Notes: generated by a model not told the origin, from the sequence alone. A DNA stretch of 64,000 nucleotides from Trema orientale (GCA_002914845.1 JXTC01000675.1:56285-120284), one strand, 5' to 3'; shown: positions 50,939 through 62,480, counted from the first letter of the stretch. Translations and numbers: made by a program.

Positions 50939-52029
50939 ATTTGTAGTTGTAACACTTTACTTCACATTTTTTGACATAGTTGTATATAAATAAAATGTTT
51001 TTTTCTTAATCTTTCCATGAACTATTTTAAAATATATTAAATAATTTGTTCAATTAACTATTAATAACTTGGGTTTCAATGAATATTGGAAAAGATAATT
51101 TAATTTTTTTTTTCAGAAAAGTACTATAATTGAGTACTTAATAAGTTAGCTCTTAATTTTTACAAGATAATAGCAATATATGCGATATCTTAATTGAGTA
51201 TATTTTAAGATACATATACTACTATCATAACTATATAGTTTTTTTAATCTCAATATTAAATTGTGTGTGTACTTATTTGAATATTCTCTATAATTTTATT
51301 ATATTACAAAGAATTTACGTAGGCAACATACTTTAGTGAATTAGCATATTTTTATTTGAATTATGCAGGCATATTAGTTCTAATATTATATATTATATGT
51401 ACCAAAAAACTAGTATAGAGCACTCCGATACTAAAACTAGAAAAAATTAATAAAAATTGACAAAAATATCCCATGAGTTGAGGCCAAGGTTCTTCATGGA
51501 ACTTTTGATTATGTTTGTTTATGACTTATTTTTATCATTAACTTATTTTTTTTGCTTTTTAATATTTGTCCTCATATCTATTTTCTTCGTTTTTGAACTT
51601 TATTTTTCCAATTGCATAATCGCTACTGAATTCTTGCTTAATGGAATTTTATGACCGAATCACGCCCCTCATTTCAATTAGTTATAATATTGTATCAACT
51701 GTAATAAAGATTGGTATTACTTAGATTATTAATATTTATGTAAGTTGACTATGAAGAACACATGTTGATAGTAATAGAAAACTTAGAGAAATAAGATTGC
51801 AGTATTTCAATTATATGGTTATCGTAAAAATTTAAATTAACAATTCATAGGCTAAAGTGCACTAAAACTATAATTCAGGGATCGTTCATGAGATTTATTT
51901 TCTTTTATATTTTTTATATTGAATGCAAGAAACAAAAAAAAAAAATTGATATATCTAAATTCATCATGATAGTCCAAACAAAAATAAAAATAAAAAACAA
52001 AAAAGAGAGAGAAATTGATTTTATGTGGT

Positions 52030-52325
52030 AAATTTTCAAAAATGAAAAATTTCAGATTTATTTTTAAAAACCACTTTTGAAAGTATTTGAAAAAATACTA
52101 CTTTTTACCCTTTGAGGGTTACTTAAGATAATCAGTCGAGTTACTTAAGGTTACCAATTAGATAACTCGACTCACTACCTCAAGTACCTTTAAAAATTTT
52201 CAATTTCGAAGAGGTAAGTCGTACTTTTTTGCATATATTTTCAAAAATTGTATTTTTCAAAATAAACTTTTAAAATGGTATTCCTTAAATAAATTTGAGA
52301 TTTTTCAAAAACTTTAGTGCATTAG
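52030..52325. repeat. Related foldback sequence, unit 2 copy
   Basis: This stretch matches 27,770-28,070, with the core words GGTTACC, TAACTCGACTCACTACCTC and AAACTTTTAAAATGG in the same order. It is part of the ancestral unit. Confidence 0.55.
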
Positions 52326-52659
52326 GATTTTCCAATTTTTATGATTTTCGGTATGTATTTCTATAAAAATCTTAAAACGAAATATTCATCGTGATAGTGT
52401 TGCAACATAACTAAAGCTTTTAGAAAGACGGCATCCAGAAAAGAATGTGGCTTCCACTAAAGAAGAAATGAGCATCAAATGTGCCTAAAATTATCAATCA
52501 AAGTCATGAGAAATTGATTTAATATAATCTTGTCATGATATCAAATAATTAAGTATATTTATCATACTACCATTGAGGTTCACATAAAGTAAATTGATTT
52601 CAAAGAAAATTTAACTGAGAATAAAATTAAGTTACAGTTTGATGCAGATTCTTCAATGT

Positions 52660-53400
52660 TTGAGAGGCTAGTTTGGAGCTGATATCAGTTAGTAAAGGCT
52701 CTAGAGCCATACTGATTTAGATATAATATCTCACTCCTTATTTGTTCTCAAAACACTTGAATGATATATTGGTAAAGGTTATTAAAATAAACATGATTCT
52801 TGTGATTAATATTATCATAGTCCTCAAGATGAGACTCAAACTGTAATAACAATTCAAATTTTTCTCTAACTAATAATTTAATGTTCCCAATGAAATAATG
52901 CCAAGGTTTTGTACCCTCCACAGAACTTGTCATTGGCTGAGCCCATGGATGTAGTTAAAGCCATTAAGAAATTATTATGGTTAAAGATTCTAGTAACATG
53001 ACTGGAGAAAATGTACAATCTGCTAGTTTTTGTTATAACTCTGTATAGTATTTAGAACATCTAAGTATTTTCTAAAAGTAACCTCAGAACATAGATTATA
53101 AATCAAGCATGATTTTTTGTTTAATCATATTTTGATTTGCTTTATGATGATCATATGATGAGTAGATAAAAATGTATAGATTGAATGCGTTTATGTGATA
53201 TCTAATATTCAATTAGATGTTTAACTTGTTTATGTGCTCTTTTACTTATTCAAATTACGATTCTACATGTTATTCAATTATATAATATGTCCTTGTCTAA
53301 AAAACAAGAATGCAAATTTGTAAAAAGAATTTTTGCATGAATTATGAATTACTCTAAATAGCCAACACAAGTATAATTCACGACTTTAAGCATGCACGGA
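52660..53400. other. AT-rich spacer after unit 2, nothing recognised
   Basis: The tandem unit ends at about 52,659 and the sequence changes to unrelated AT-rich DNA. No open frame with a known domain, no terminal repeats and no RNA gene were seen. Confidence 0.5.
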
Positions 53401-53490
53401 TCAACACCTAACCCTAGAATATGAAATTATTTCAACAACATTTTTTGTCTAGAATATGTAATATTTCTTCTAAAAATAACCTTTTTTATT
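53401..53490. repeat. Left copy of an ~85-bp direct repeat flanking an LTR-like element
   Basis: TTATTTCAACAACATTTT, TCTAGAATATGTAA and CTTCTAAAAATAACC occur here and again, in the same order, at 55,059-55,141, one on each side of the probable solo LTR. The two copies are about 90% identical by eye. This is far longer than an LTR target duplication. Confidence 0.85.
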
Positions 53491-53513
53491 GTTAGCTATT
53501 ATTAGCCCAAGAT

Positions 53514-55064
53514 TGACAACCCAAGAGGCGGGTGAATTGGATTTTAAAATATTTTAAGAAACTTTTTAACTATTTAAAACCATAGACCACTATTTTGAAA
53601 TTTTTTAGCTAAATCAACAATAATACCAAACATATAGCAATAATAGCAAGTATATTAAGTACACTAAATATCAAACACTCAATTAAATAGCTTGCAATAA
53701 AGTAAAGAGTGTAGGGATAGAGAAAGTATAAATTATGTTTTTACGAGATTCGACAAACACGACGGTTTGCCTATGTCCCCAACCCTCGGCAACTTGCTTT
53801 GAGCTTCCACTATTCGGATCAAGATTGTGGGCTTGACCGACCTTTGTATACAATGAGTGATTTCTCCTTAGGCACACTCACACCTTTATAATAGTCTTGA
53901 CTCCGACTCTATCACGCCTAACCTTGGATTGTTTTGACTCCGGTGCCAATCCTCACCTATATGTATTGTTTAGACAATGGTGTCAATCTCACTAGCTCAC
54001 GGGTTTTTTAGACTTCGGTGAGAATCTCACCTATACTCCGGTTATTTAGACTCCAGTAACAACCTCACCTAAATCGGATTGTTTTAACTCCGGTGGCAAT
54101 CTCACCTCACAATTACAATTTTGGTTTTTGTTGAATCTCTTAACTAGAATCTCTCTCTAATAAAAGTATTTGATACAAGGTAAGCTTAGAGAAAATAGAT
54201 GTAACACAAGATATGATCTAGTTTGGCTCAAGTAATTTTTGTGAAAAAGTAGACTTGAAAGTTTGAATCATAAAAATTGATTTGAACACTTTGAAAGTAT
54301 GATATAAGCAATGTAAGAATATTCAAAGATTGTTTCAAGTATTAGAAAAGCTTCTATATATAGACTTGAAAGAAAACTAGCCATTTATAACCGTTTGACA
54401 GACATTCTATCATTTTCGGTAAACCGAAAGTATATTTTCGGTCGACCGAAAATACTAGCCATTAGTAGTACAGTTCTAACGGTCGAATCTGAAAATTGCT
54501 GAAAATATGCAGGGGAATAGGTAGACCGATTCTGGAGGCCGATCTGCCGATTCTATCCGAAAGCAAATTTTGAATTTTATTTTAAATTTTTTTCAATTAT
54601 TTTCAAAATGTAACTTTGTAAATTGATTTATTATGTAATATAAGAACTATAGAAATTCATAAATCAATTTAAAAGCTTGTGTAAAATAAATTTCTTATTT
54701 TAATTGGAGATAAATAAGTTTGATAGTTTTGCTTTGAAAATTTCCAATTTTATGAAAAATTTGAGCCATTAAGATCATATAATGTGTAGACAAATATTCA
54801 AATACAAGAATTAAATGTATAATCTTTGCTAGTCTAAGTCTTGTATTCTTGATCTTTGTCTTCAAGGTCTTTTCCATCCATCTTCAAGCTTGATTCTGAT
54901 AAGTCTAATATTTATCTATCTTCAAGCTTGATTCCTTGATTAACTTGAGTTAGAACTTTTGAAGCTATTTCACTATACACTCAAGTTAAATCATTAGTAT
55001 TAAATCAAATATTTGTTATCTTCAAAATAAGAGTGAGTAAGATTGAAACCTTAATTTCTCAACA
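53514..55064 (-). mobile_element. Probable solo LTR, copia-type, minus strand
   Basis: Read on the minus strand it begins TGTTGAGAAATTAAGG and ends CTTGGGTTGTCA, with TG and CA at the ends. It has a TATA-like CTATATATAG near 54,355. It holds repeated TCGGT...ACCGA words (54,415-54,550). Five or six diverged units of about 36-38 bp with TTGTTTTGACTCCGGTG or variants lie at about 53,890-54,115. No coding domain lies next to it. The end resembles those of long LTRs of SIRE-like copia elements, from memory. No matching 5-bp target duplication was found. Confidence 0.6.
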
Positions 55065-55141
55065 CTTAGAACATGAAGTTATTTCAACAACATTTTCTAT
55101 CTAGAATATGTAAGATTTCTTCTAAAAATAACCTTTTCTAT
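55059..55141. repeat. Right copy of the ~85-bp direct repeat
   Basis: This is the partner of 53,401-53,490, starting just inside the LTR-like end and running to CTTTTCTATT. See the left copy for the shared words. Confidence 0.85.
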
Positions 55142-55640
55142 TTTGTTTTCAAAATAAAAAGCATTCCTTAACTCAAAAAGAGAGTTATTAAACTCACAAG
55201 TTCAAATTATATTTCATAAACTTGATTGGTATGAAAGGAAAAAATAATTGTTAAGCACATAATTAAATCTTAATAAAGCCAACTTATTGATGTTAATGAA
55301 AGACTTCAAAAGGACTGAGTATATTATAATATTCAATATGAGAAAGACTGCCATCTAATACTCATCTATTATCTACACTTGCGACTCGATGAAAGACTAT
55401 TTCAAAAACCTTTGCCAAAATAAATGCAAGCTAAAACTTGCTTAGGAAAAATAATGTTGTCTACTGAAAGTATATCTACTGATAAATGAGATGCAATACA
55501 GAAGTGGATCTACTAAAATACTGAAAGTACGATTATTATTTCTGCTGAATTCACCCGAAAGCAATACTCTATGATTGAAATCAAAATCAGAAACCAATCA
55601 AATGCTATCTTATGCTTTTGAAGGGTCTAGTTTTGTAGCC
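55142..55640. other. Spacer, nothing recognised
   Basis: AT-rich sequence with no known domain on either strand lies between the flanking direct repeat and the ribosomal protein pseudogene. Confidence 0.4.
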
Positions 55641-55644
55641 AGAC

Positions 55645-55960
55645 TTACATGGCTTACCCTGTAGGGTTAGAGAAGTCCTTCCCAAAGCCACTACTCTTGC
55701 TCCGATCCTCATCTTCATAATGAGGATGATGAATAGGATTCATTGTCACTTTTTGAACAGTTGGCCTGTGACCTAACCACTGGTTATGACAAGTTTTTGG
55801 AAGCTTCATAGCCCTCTGGTTAGGATTGGATACCATACCAATTGAGGCCCTGCAAAGAATCAATCCACTTTTTATAACCCAAAGGAAGTCTGACTAGACA
55901 TCTATTTGAAAGTTCTTTGAAATTATCTAAAGGGGTGCAATGTGGTAAAAAGGGGGTGGA
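55645..55960 (-). pseudogene. Mitochondrial-type ribosomal protein L2 (uL2m) pseudogene, C-terminal part
   Basis: On the minus strand, CLVRLPLGYKKWIDS is followed in a different frame by CRASIGMVSNPNQ, then WLGHRPTVQKVTMNP, HHPH and RSKSSG. This order is that of the C-terminal half of bacterial-type L2 as found in plant mitochondrial ribosomes. L2 binds 23S-type rRNA at the peptidyl-transferase centre, and its conserved DHPHGGGEG loop should lie where HHPHYEDED is read here. The frame shifts near 55,855, the N-terminal half is missing or unrecognisable beyond about 55,960, and a stop follows NPTG, so the C-terminal tail is lost. The changed loop and frameshift make it non-functional. The SKSSG after the loop suggests a nuclear gene for mitochondrial L2 rather than the plastid rpl2, but this is from memory of the family. 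No functional copy is in the window. Confidence 0.82.
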
Positions 55961-56030
55961 ATAGGTATTAAGGGCTGCAAAATATCGTTTGAGGCTGAAT
56001 GCCTTGCCCAACTGCACAAGGCTATCGTGT

Positions 56031-57089
56031 GGTAAACATGTTTATGTTGATGTTGGTTGCTTGCTCTTTTGTTGGTATTTTCTTGATGGTTACTTCTTGA
56101 TGTGAAACATTGCTATATTTTAATCACTTGCATTTTCTTCATTATTTTGTTAGCTATTTTGTTTTGTGTTATTTTGTATGTCACTTTTGTTAGTCGTGCT
56201 TGTGTTTTTATGTCATTTTTATATTTAAAAAAAAGTGTGAGTTTCGAGAAAATAAGGTAACTAGAATTCAATGATGATGTTAGACAAAACTTGCATTCTT
56301 AGGTTAAAGGAAATGTAACTCATTAAATTGTCTGTGTGCTTGACTCACATTAGTAAAACTTTATTCTTGATTCTCTACACATTTGAGTATATTATCATGA
56401 ACACTTGATGTTATTGAGGCTTAGAGATCACTTATGTGTATTAGACAATCTTTGACTTCTCATGAACTTTAGAACTCATGAGTGTTGCTTAAGGTGAAAT
56501 CCTAGGTTATGAGTCACTGAAGAGATGATCTAGGCATTCTTTGGACCGTTTAAGTCTTTGAAGCTAACCCTTGAACTCGAAATACTACTTGTTTCTACAT
56601 TTGAGCCTTTAAATATGTTTCCTTCACTACCCATAATTAATTAACCAAGCTATTCTTTGATTATCCGCTCATTCAGCCTATAACTTTAGGCATGGTTGCA
56701 TCCTTGCATGAAATAGATGATTGAGGGTTGAAAGTTGTGATATCATTGTTTTGTTCTTGGGTTTTTATTTTTCTTCTTTTTATATTTTCCTTTTGATTCA
56801 AAAAAAAAAAAAACACTTTAACAACCCAATACTCAATTATACAAAATCAAATAAGTTTGGGAGTATAAAAAAGAAAGTAGTTAAAATTTATTGATTTTGT
56901 GTTTTTATGTTTTGTGTGTTGTGTAAATAAACATATGGATAAAAGAAAAAAAAAAAAGGAGTTGGAGTGACAATTTTCATTAGCTTCATGCTGTAAAATC
57001 TAAATTTTTAAGGGTTAAAATGGGAAATTTGCATCCAATGACACAATTGTAATTATCAATTTCTGGAATTAAATAAAGAAAATATCTGG
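56031..57089. other. Unassigned sequence, no gene recognised
   Basis: No domain is recognised in any frame. The style of the text (short alternating T-rich and purine-rich phrases and long A-runs at 56,800 and 56,945) suggests a non-coding part of an LTR element, but I cannot name it. Confidence 0.35.
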
Positions 57090-59154
57090 AATATTTTATT
57101 GTTTTGCAACAGTACCCAAAATTTGCTTAGAAGGGCTCCTGAAGTCTACATTCTCAGCAAAGAGGGCTTGAAAGAGAGAAAAAGGAGCAGTTTTTGTTCA
57201 GCCACGCCGCTGCAACATGCACTACTACTAGGCCCATGTACCATCCCGTACCGGAGAGGACTCGCTGATGATCAAAACTCTATTAGTTCGGCCAGAATCG
57301 GAGCTCTGGTAACTGATATCCGACCATTCAAAGATCACACTAGAAACACGATTTTCCGGTGAAATTTCCCGCATCCGACCTCTGTTTTCATCACCCCCGG
57401 ATGCGTGGGAGCTTGTCTCGCCATCGCCGATCACCTCCAAGTCGTTTCTAGGTGAAATTCATCTCCGATAAGATTTTTACTACTTTTACCATTTTTACCA
57501 ACTTTGTAAAAAGTGATATTTTTCATAAATTTTTGTTAGGTAATTATTTTATCCTGAGGTAAATTTACGAGGTAAAAGAGGATTAAAAATCAAGAATAAT
57601 TACGATTGGTAGAAGTAAAAAGGATAACCGGAAGTATGGTAAATCTTAAATAGAAAAAGAGGATATTTTTCTTAATATTTACAAGAAGTGGTACCATTGT
57701 AATTTTCAGATTTTTTAGCGTAACTAATGCTCGGGACCTCGAAACTGAGTTCTGACTTCGAATTTGGACTCAATGAGGATGAGACATGAATTTTGATATA
57801 AAACACCACTATCTTTCGTTGTAGAATGAAAATTGAAATTTCATGGCACAAAATTGCACCATTTTGCGTGCCCCAGGCCGGTCCCACATCGAGACCCGTT
57901 TTTGACAAGATATTTATGTAACTTAGCATTTTTGGGTGCTCTGAATTCAGTGGTGACCTTCGTTTCTGCATTTGAAGCTCCGGTGGAAAAGTCACTTTTT
58001 CAAGTGGACTTACTAAAAATCAGAAAGTGTTGTTCGAATACCTGAGTGACTAACGGGGGATTCCTTGAGCATCATTAGCCTGGTATTACTACCATATCGA
58101 GGTAGGGGTACGATTACCTAATTTTATATCTATTTTGGATTTTAATTGTATTAAAATTTATTTATAAAAAATCGTGATATTATGATGGTTAATTAATTGC
58201 TGTAAATTGATGAATTATACTAGATTGGACTGTGTGAATTTTTATACATATTTTTATATTGAGGTTATGGGATAAAACAATAGTGTACTACCCATGTACA
58301 GTAAATCCTAGAATAATGTTTTAGTTAGATTTTTAAAGTATGATTTGAATATTGGATGCATAGTTGTTGTAAACTGTTACATATTATACATACCATAGGA
58401 TCACACACTTGAGTTCTATTATAGCATCGTGGTATTTTAGATCACTGGCGAGTCGCTGCAGCACTAGGTGAGAGAGCTAGGCTCCTGCATAGGTTTTTAT
58501 TTGATACGTCTACAAGTAGTATTAGGATGCTGGGTACCTACGCTACATAGTTATTACAAGGCCGTGATGGGAGGATGAAAGCTCACTTATATTCTTATTA
58601 ATGTATGATATGTACAATGATATGGCTTTGGATTTAGTTTTGAATATGAGATTATTCTGGATACCAATGATTTATAAATTTGATTTATAAATGGATTTAA
58701 AGGTACTAACCATGCAGGTTTGAGAAATTACATCCATCCAAGAATGCAATTGAATTCTTACTGAGCATGTGAATACTCATCCCTTACTTTTTCCCTCTCA
58801 GGTAGTGCTCCGTGTGATTTTGGAGATTCGGGAGTGGAGTAGTGGAAAGCTAGTTACCTCTTAGGAATTGGTAACTATGTAAAATAACTTTGTTATTATC
58901 TTAGCTTGTATCATAATACTTAAGGGCCCGTTTCACAGACTCGGTCTGTATAATTAGTTTGCTAGATTGTGAGACTGTTGATGATGATACCTAGTTTGTT
59001 TAAATAAATTTCATTAACAATCTATGTCTAATGGTGATCACAAACTATGGGAATTTTATTTTAAAATCATTTTTATAAATTTTTCAAAAATAACTTTTGA
59101 ATTTCCAATTGTGAAATTCCCTTTCTGCCACTGGTCCGGAGTTTGGGTCATGAC
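57090..59154. mobile_element. Probable long LTR-like fragment, family not assigned
   Basis: This 2-kb stretch is richer in G and C than its surroundings, especially at 57,130-57,450 (ATCGCCGATCACC, TCCCGTACCGGAGAGG). Its right end GGTCATGACA reads TGTCATGACC on the minus strand, a form I associate with LTR ends of plant gypsy elements. Blocks such as TATCGAGGTAGGGGTACGAT (58,097) and GGTAGTGCTCCGTG (58,801) are typical of the same kind of repeat, from memory. No coding domain, primer site or partner LTR was found. The left end is an estimate. Confidence 0.35.
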
Positions 59155-59640
59155 AATGCTTTGGTCTATACGTGTATTACATGCCTATGGTGAATTGAGC
59201 TGAAAATATTATTTTCATCTACCTTTCATCCAGCCTTACATTACAAGCTTAGAAAGACCTTTTGAACTTTGATGATACCATTACCTATAATAATGGAGAC
59301 CAACACAAAGAATGGACCTATGGTAGTTCCAAATTAAATTATTTAGAGGTCATTCATTACTTGTCCGAGTGCATAAGTTTATACAGGGCTCAGTTGGTCA
59401 AGTGGGATTGATGTAGCATACATTTATATGAGAGTCTAGAATGGGGTGAAATTGATGCTTGATGTTGAAATTCTAGTCAATATCAATATTTCTTTCTTCT
59501 TTGAGCTTTGAGGCATGTTGAACTTTTGAGATATACTTCTAGCTACCAACTTTTCTTGGACTAACACCCGATTTTCATTAATTTGTTTTTGTGTCATTTC
59601 TTGTTTATCATCTTTCTTATTTCTTTTAGTCTTGTTTCTT
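59155..59640. other. Spacer before the CACTA relic, nothing recognised
   Basis: No recognisable domain was seen. The right part may be eroded upstream sequence of the CACTA transposase, but no conserved motif could be read. Confidence 0.35.
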
Positions 59641-61020
59641 TTGAAATGGTTCCACAGCCAAAAACTAGGACATAAGTGTTGGAACCAGCTTCTAAAGTGC
59701 AATTTAATTTGGGCAAAAAACAAAAAGATAAAAAGAAAAGGAAAGTTCATACTAAGGTCAATGTTTCAAAGGTTAAAATTTTAAATGAACCTAAGAGTTG
59801 TTGGAAGAAGAAGTCTTTTTTTGAGTTGAAATATTGGGAATATTTAGGGCTTGTTTGAATTCACTTCTAATTTTTTGTTTAAATAAATTGAAAACAGAAG
59901 TAAAAATTTTGTTTTGATTTTTAATTTTATAAACAAGAAACATGTTTGGAAAATTTTATTTCACTATTTGTTTTCAAAAATAATAAAGTGTAAATAATGA
60001 TAGAGAAAGTCATATAGACTTATATTTGTGTATGTATATACATATATATGTATGTACGCACTTGTGTACAAATATTTGTATATTCTTTTATTTTTGAAAT
60101 TTGTTTTAAAAAATAAAGGTATTAGAAATTTTTTGTTACCACTTTTTTGAAATTTTTGGTTACGAATTTTAAAAACAAAAAACAAAAACAAGGTTGCCAA
60201 GCAAACTTCCAAAAAAAATTTCTATTTTTCTGTTTAAAAAAACAAAAAATAGAAAACGAAAGTGAATCCAAACAAGCCCTTAATATTGCATCATAATTTA
60301 GATGTCATGCACACTGAAAAAAATGTATGTGATAATCTAATTGGTACTTTATTAAATATTCAGAGAAAAATAAAAAATAGTATTGAAGCTCATTTAGACC
60401 TAGTAGAAACGGGTGTGAGTAAAGAATTAGCACCTAAAATTGGTGAGAAATGAACATTTTTACCACTTGCATGTTTTACATTGACGAAAGAATAAAAACA
60501 TAAACTTTGCCAAACTCTATTTGATATGAAGCTTCCCGGTGGTTATTCTTCCAATATTAGAAATTTGATGTGAATGATATGAAATTAGTTGGACTTAAAT
60601 CTCATGATTTTCATTCACTAATCCAACATTATTGCCTATTGCTATTCGTTCAGTTTTGCCAAAAAAATTTCGATTCGCAATTACAAGATTGTGTTTGTTC
60701 TTCGATTCTCTATGTTTAAAGGTAGTTGATGTAATTAAGTTAGATCAGTTATAACATGAACTTGTTATAACTTTGTGTATGCTAGAGAAATATTTTCCAC
60801 ATGCTTTTTTTGACATAATGGTTCACGGCGCATTTGATAAGGGAAGTGAAATTATGTGACCCTGAATATTTCAGATAGATATACACATTCGAGAGATATA
60901 TGAAAATTCTTAAAGATTACGTTCAAAATAGAAGTCAACCTGAGGGGTGCATTATCGAGTGTAATATCGCAGAAGAAGCTATAGAATTTTGTTTGGAATA
61001 ATTGTCTGGTGTAACTACAA
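59641..61020 (+). pseudogene. CACTA (En/Spm) transposase pseudogene, TNP2-like, split by a MITE
   Basis: The left part (59,676-59,846) reads FNLGKKQKDKKKRK and SCWKKKSFFELKYWEYL. The right part resumes after the MITE with HHNLDVMHTEKNVCDNLIGT (about 60,289-60,348), then TLFDMKLPGGYSSNIRNL (about 60,514). At the end of the recognised region is SQPEGCIIECNIAEEAIEFC (about 60,933-60,992), typical of the DUF4218-type domain after the transposase core. These phrases and their order are those of plant TNP2-type transposases, which cut and move CACTA elements. The reading is broken by the 433-bp MITE, by a TGA after KIGEK near 60,453, and by several later stops and shifts. Everything before the core is missing. 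No CACTA terminal repeat or subterminal repeat was recognised, so element ends are unknown. Confidence 0.9.
59847..60279. mobile_element. Tourist-like (PIF/Harbinger) MITE, 433 bp
   Basis: Terminal inverted repeats begin GGGCTTGTTTG on both ends. The left arm reads GGGCTTGTTTGAATTCACTT and the right arm, read inward, differs by one base over 20. The element is flanked by exact TTA direct repeats (59,844-59,846 and 60,280-60,282). The GGGC start and TTA duplication are the hallmark of PIF/Harbinger MITEs. It lies within the codons of the CACTA transposase relic, between the WEYL and HHNLD motifs. There is no coding sequence. Microsatellite-like TATATATG sequence lies in the middle (about 60,030-60,050). 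Confidence 0.94.
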
Positions 61021-61699
61021 TTGGAATCACCATCCCTAAAGATATTCTTATGAATTGAGGATTAAGCGGTGGTTTTATATACACAATAAATTGTGAACAA
61101 TGAGAGTGCAGGGTCAGTTGTGCATGTCCGCTACCTATGGTTGATAATTCTAATTAGTAACTGAGTATAGAATTTGGTGACTAATTTAACAAGAATGTCT
61201 AGTGGTGGAGAATGAACTTTTAACCCAATTTATTTTATTACTTTTGTTTATGTTATTCATTTGCATTAGTTTTAGTTTTTATTTAGAATCCTCTCCTAGA
61301 CTCTTAAGATTAATAGCTTACTAATTAGATCAGTTCCTCGTGGGATCGTCTCTTCTTACTACTATATAAGGATTTTCAAGATAGTTAGAGAAGACGATAT
61401 AATTTAATTTGATTGGGTTGATAACCGCTATCACCATACCAGTTATATTTTATTTTACTTTACTGTCTGATTATAAAAATTATGAAATAAACATGATCAT
61501 TTAAACCACGACCATTTTTTATTTCAATTTTTATTTTTAACTTGTTTCGTTACCTCACAATTTTTCTTCTTTGTCTTTTCTGTCCAATTATCCAAATAAT
61601 ATTTGTTTCATACCAGAATTTTAGCTTTTAATTATTCTTTTTTTGGAAAGTAGTTTTAAGCAAATCCTTTCATCAAATATATCCTTTTGAACGTTATTT
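61021..61699. other. Unassigned sequence after the CACTA relic
   Basis: No gene is recognised. The phrase CAGTTCCTCGTGGGATCG near 61,330 followed by TACTATATAAGG resembles the untranslated leader region of some plant gypsy (Athila/Tat-type) elements, from memory, but nothing else supports such an element here. Confidence 0.3.
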
Positions 61700-62480
61700 A
61701 TTTTTTTTTTTTTTGTCTTAGATAGTACAATTCAAATTAGTATAATAACTTTGAATTAGAAGACTGTCGGTCAAATTGCAATGAATTCGTAAATAATGTA
61801 TTAAGTCAGATTACTCTACTATCTTATCAGATTGCCAGATTTGCAGAAACTTAAAGTAATAAGTAAAAATAAAGAATAGATAAAGAGGGACACACGAGAT
61901 TTTATCGTAGTTCAGGATAACCACGTTATACCTACATCTACGGGACCTAGTCAAGTTACCAATAATTCACTAAAAATATAATGAAAATACAAACAAGGTC
62001 TTATACAATGAATTCTAGAACTCCCTTCTAGTTGCCGCCGGTTGTGCTTCCGCTTCCTCTGTGAAATTGCTTTTCAGTCTGGTTTTGAACTTCTTTCAGC
62101 TATTGTAGATGAGCTTTCCAGCTCCAATGCATTTCCACAAGATCCCTCTTGTGCTCAAGTCAATCACAAGCTCTCACAAATGAAATAGTCGTTAAAATCC
62201 CTTCAGCTCTTACTATTCTTGAGCTTCCCAGCTCCAAAACAAATACACAAGATCCCTCTTTTACTCAGATCACCATAGGTCTTACCATTAAAATGAATTC
62301 ATTAACTCAATGTACAAGAAACTTAGAGTGAAATGCACCTAAACTCTAAGAAATTTCTTCTTGCTTTCCAAGCAAGAGAGCCTCTAAAGATATATTTGAT
62401 AATGCATAAGGGAAATACTCCGATTAGAAAGAGACTACCTATTTATATAGGCAAGTACAAAAATACTAAATCGGACAATA
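61700..62480 (-). mobile_element. Probable LTR-like segment, minus strand
   Basis: On the minus strand a TATA-like GCCTATATAAATAG (about 62,439-62,452) is followed by a leader-like stretch and ends near sequence with GTAGTTCAGGATAACCACG (plus reading at about 61,908), the kind of text seen near the inner ends of some plant LTRs. A 110-bp internal tandem pair starts at 62,111 and 62,221 (GAGCTTYCCAGCTCCAA, then CACAAGATCCCTCTT). No coding domain or partner LTR is present. The ends are estimates. Confidence 0.4.

Larger units (their letters stand above)
28426..52659. repeat. Tandem segmental duplication, unit 2 (24.2 kb)
   Basis: This is a direct repeat of unit 1 in the same orientation. It is longer because 34,079-42,034 is filled with nested LTR elements and because a 0.7-kb segment at about 47,113-47,825 has no counterpart in unit 1. 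It lacks matches to 12,958-16,317 and to about 18,450-18,940. The final matching bases are near 52,659 (ACAGTTTGATG shortly before AATGT). The junction between units at 28,421-28,428 shares only a few bases with either end, as expected for a microhomology or illegitimate join. Confidence 0.88.

Noticed and set aside
57099-57362. Plus-strand 87-codon frame as a gene.
   Set aside because: No domain or known family is recognised, the stretch lies in LTR-like sequence, and a frame on the other strand is open at the same place.
59964-60212. Minus-strand 82-codon frame as a small membrane protein.
   Set aside because: It lies wholly inside the non-coding Tourist-like MITE and includes its TATATATG simple repeat.
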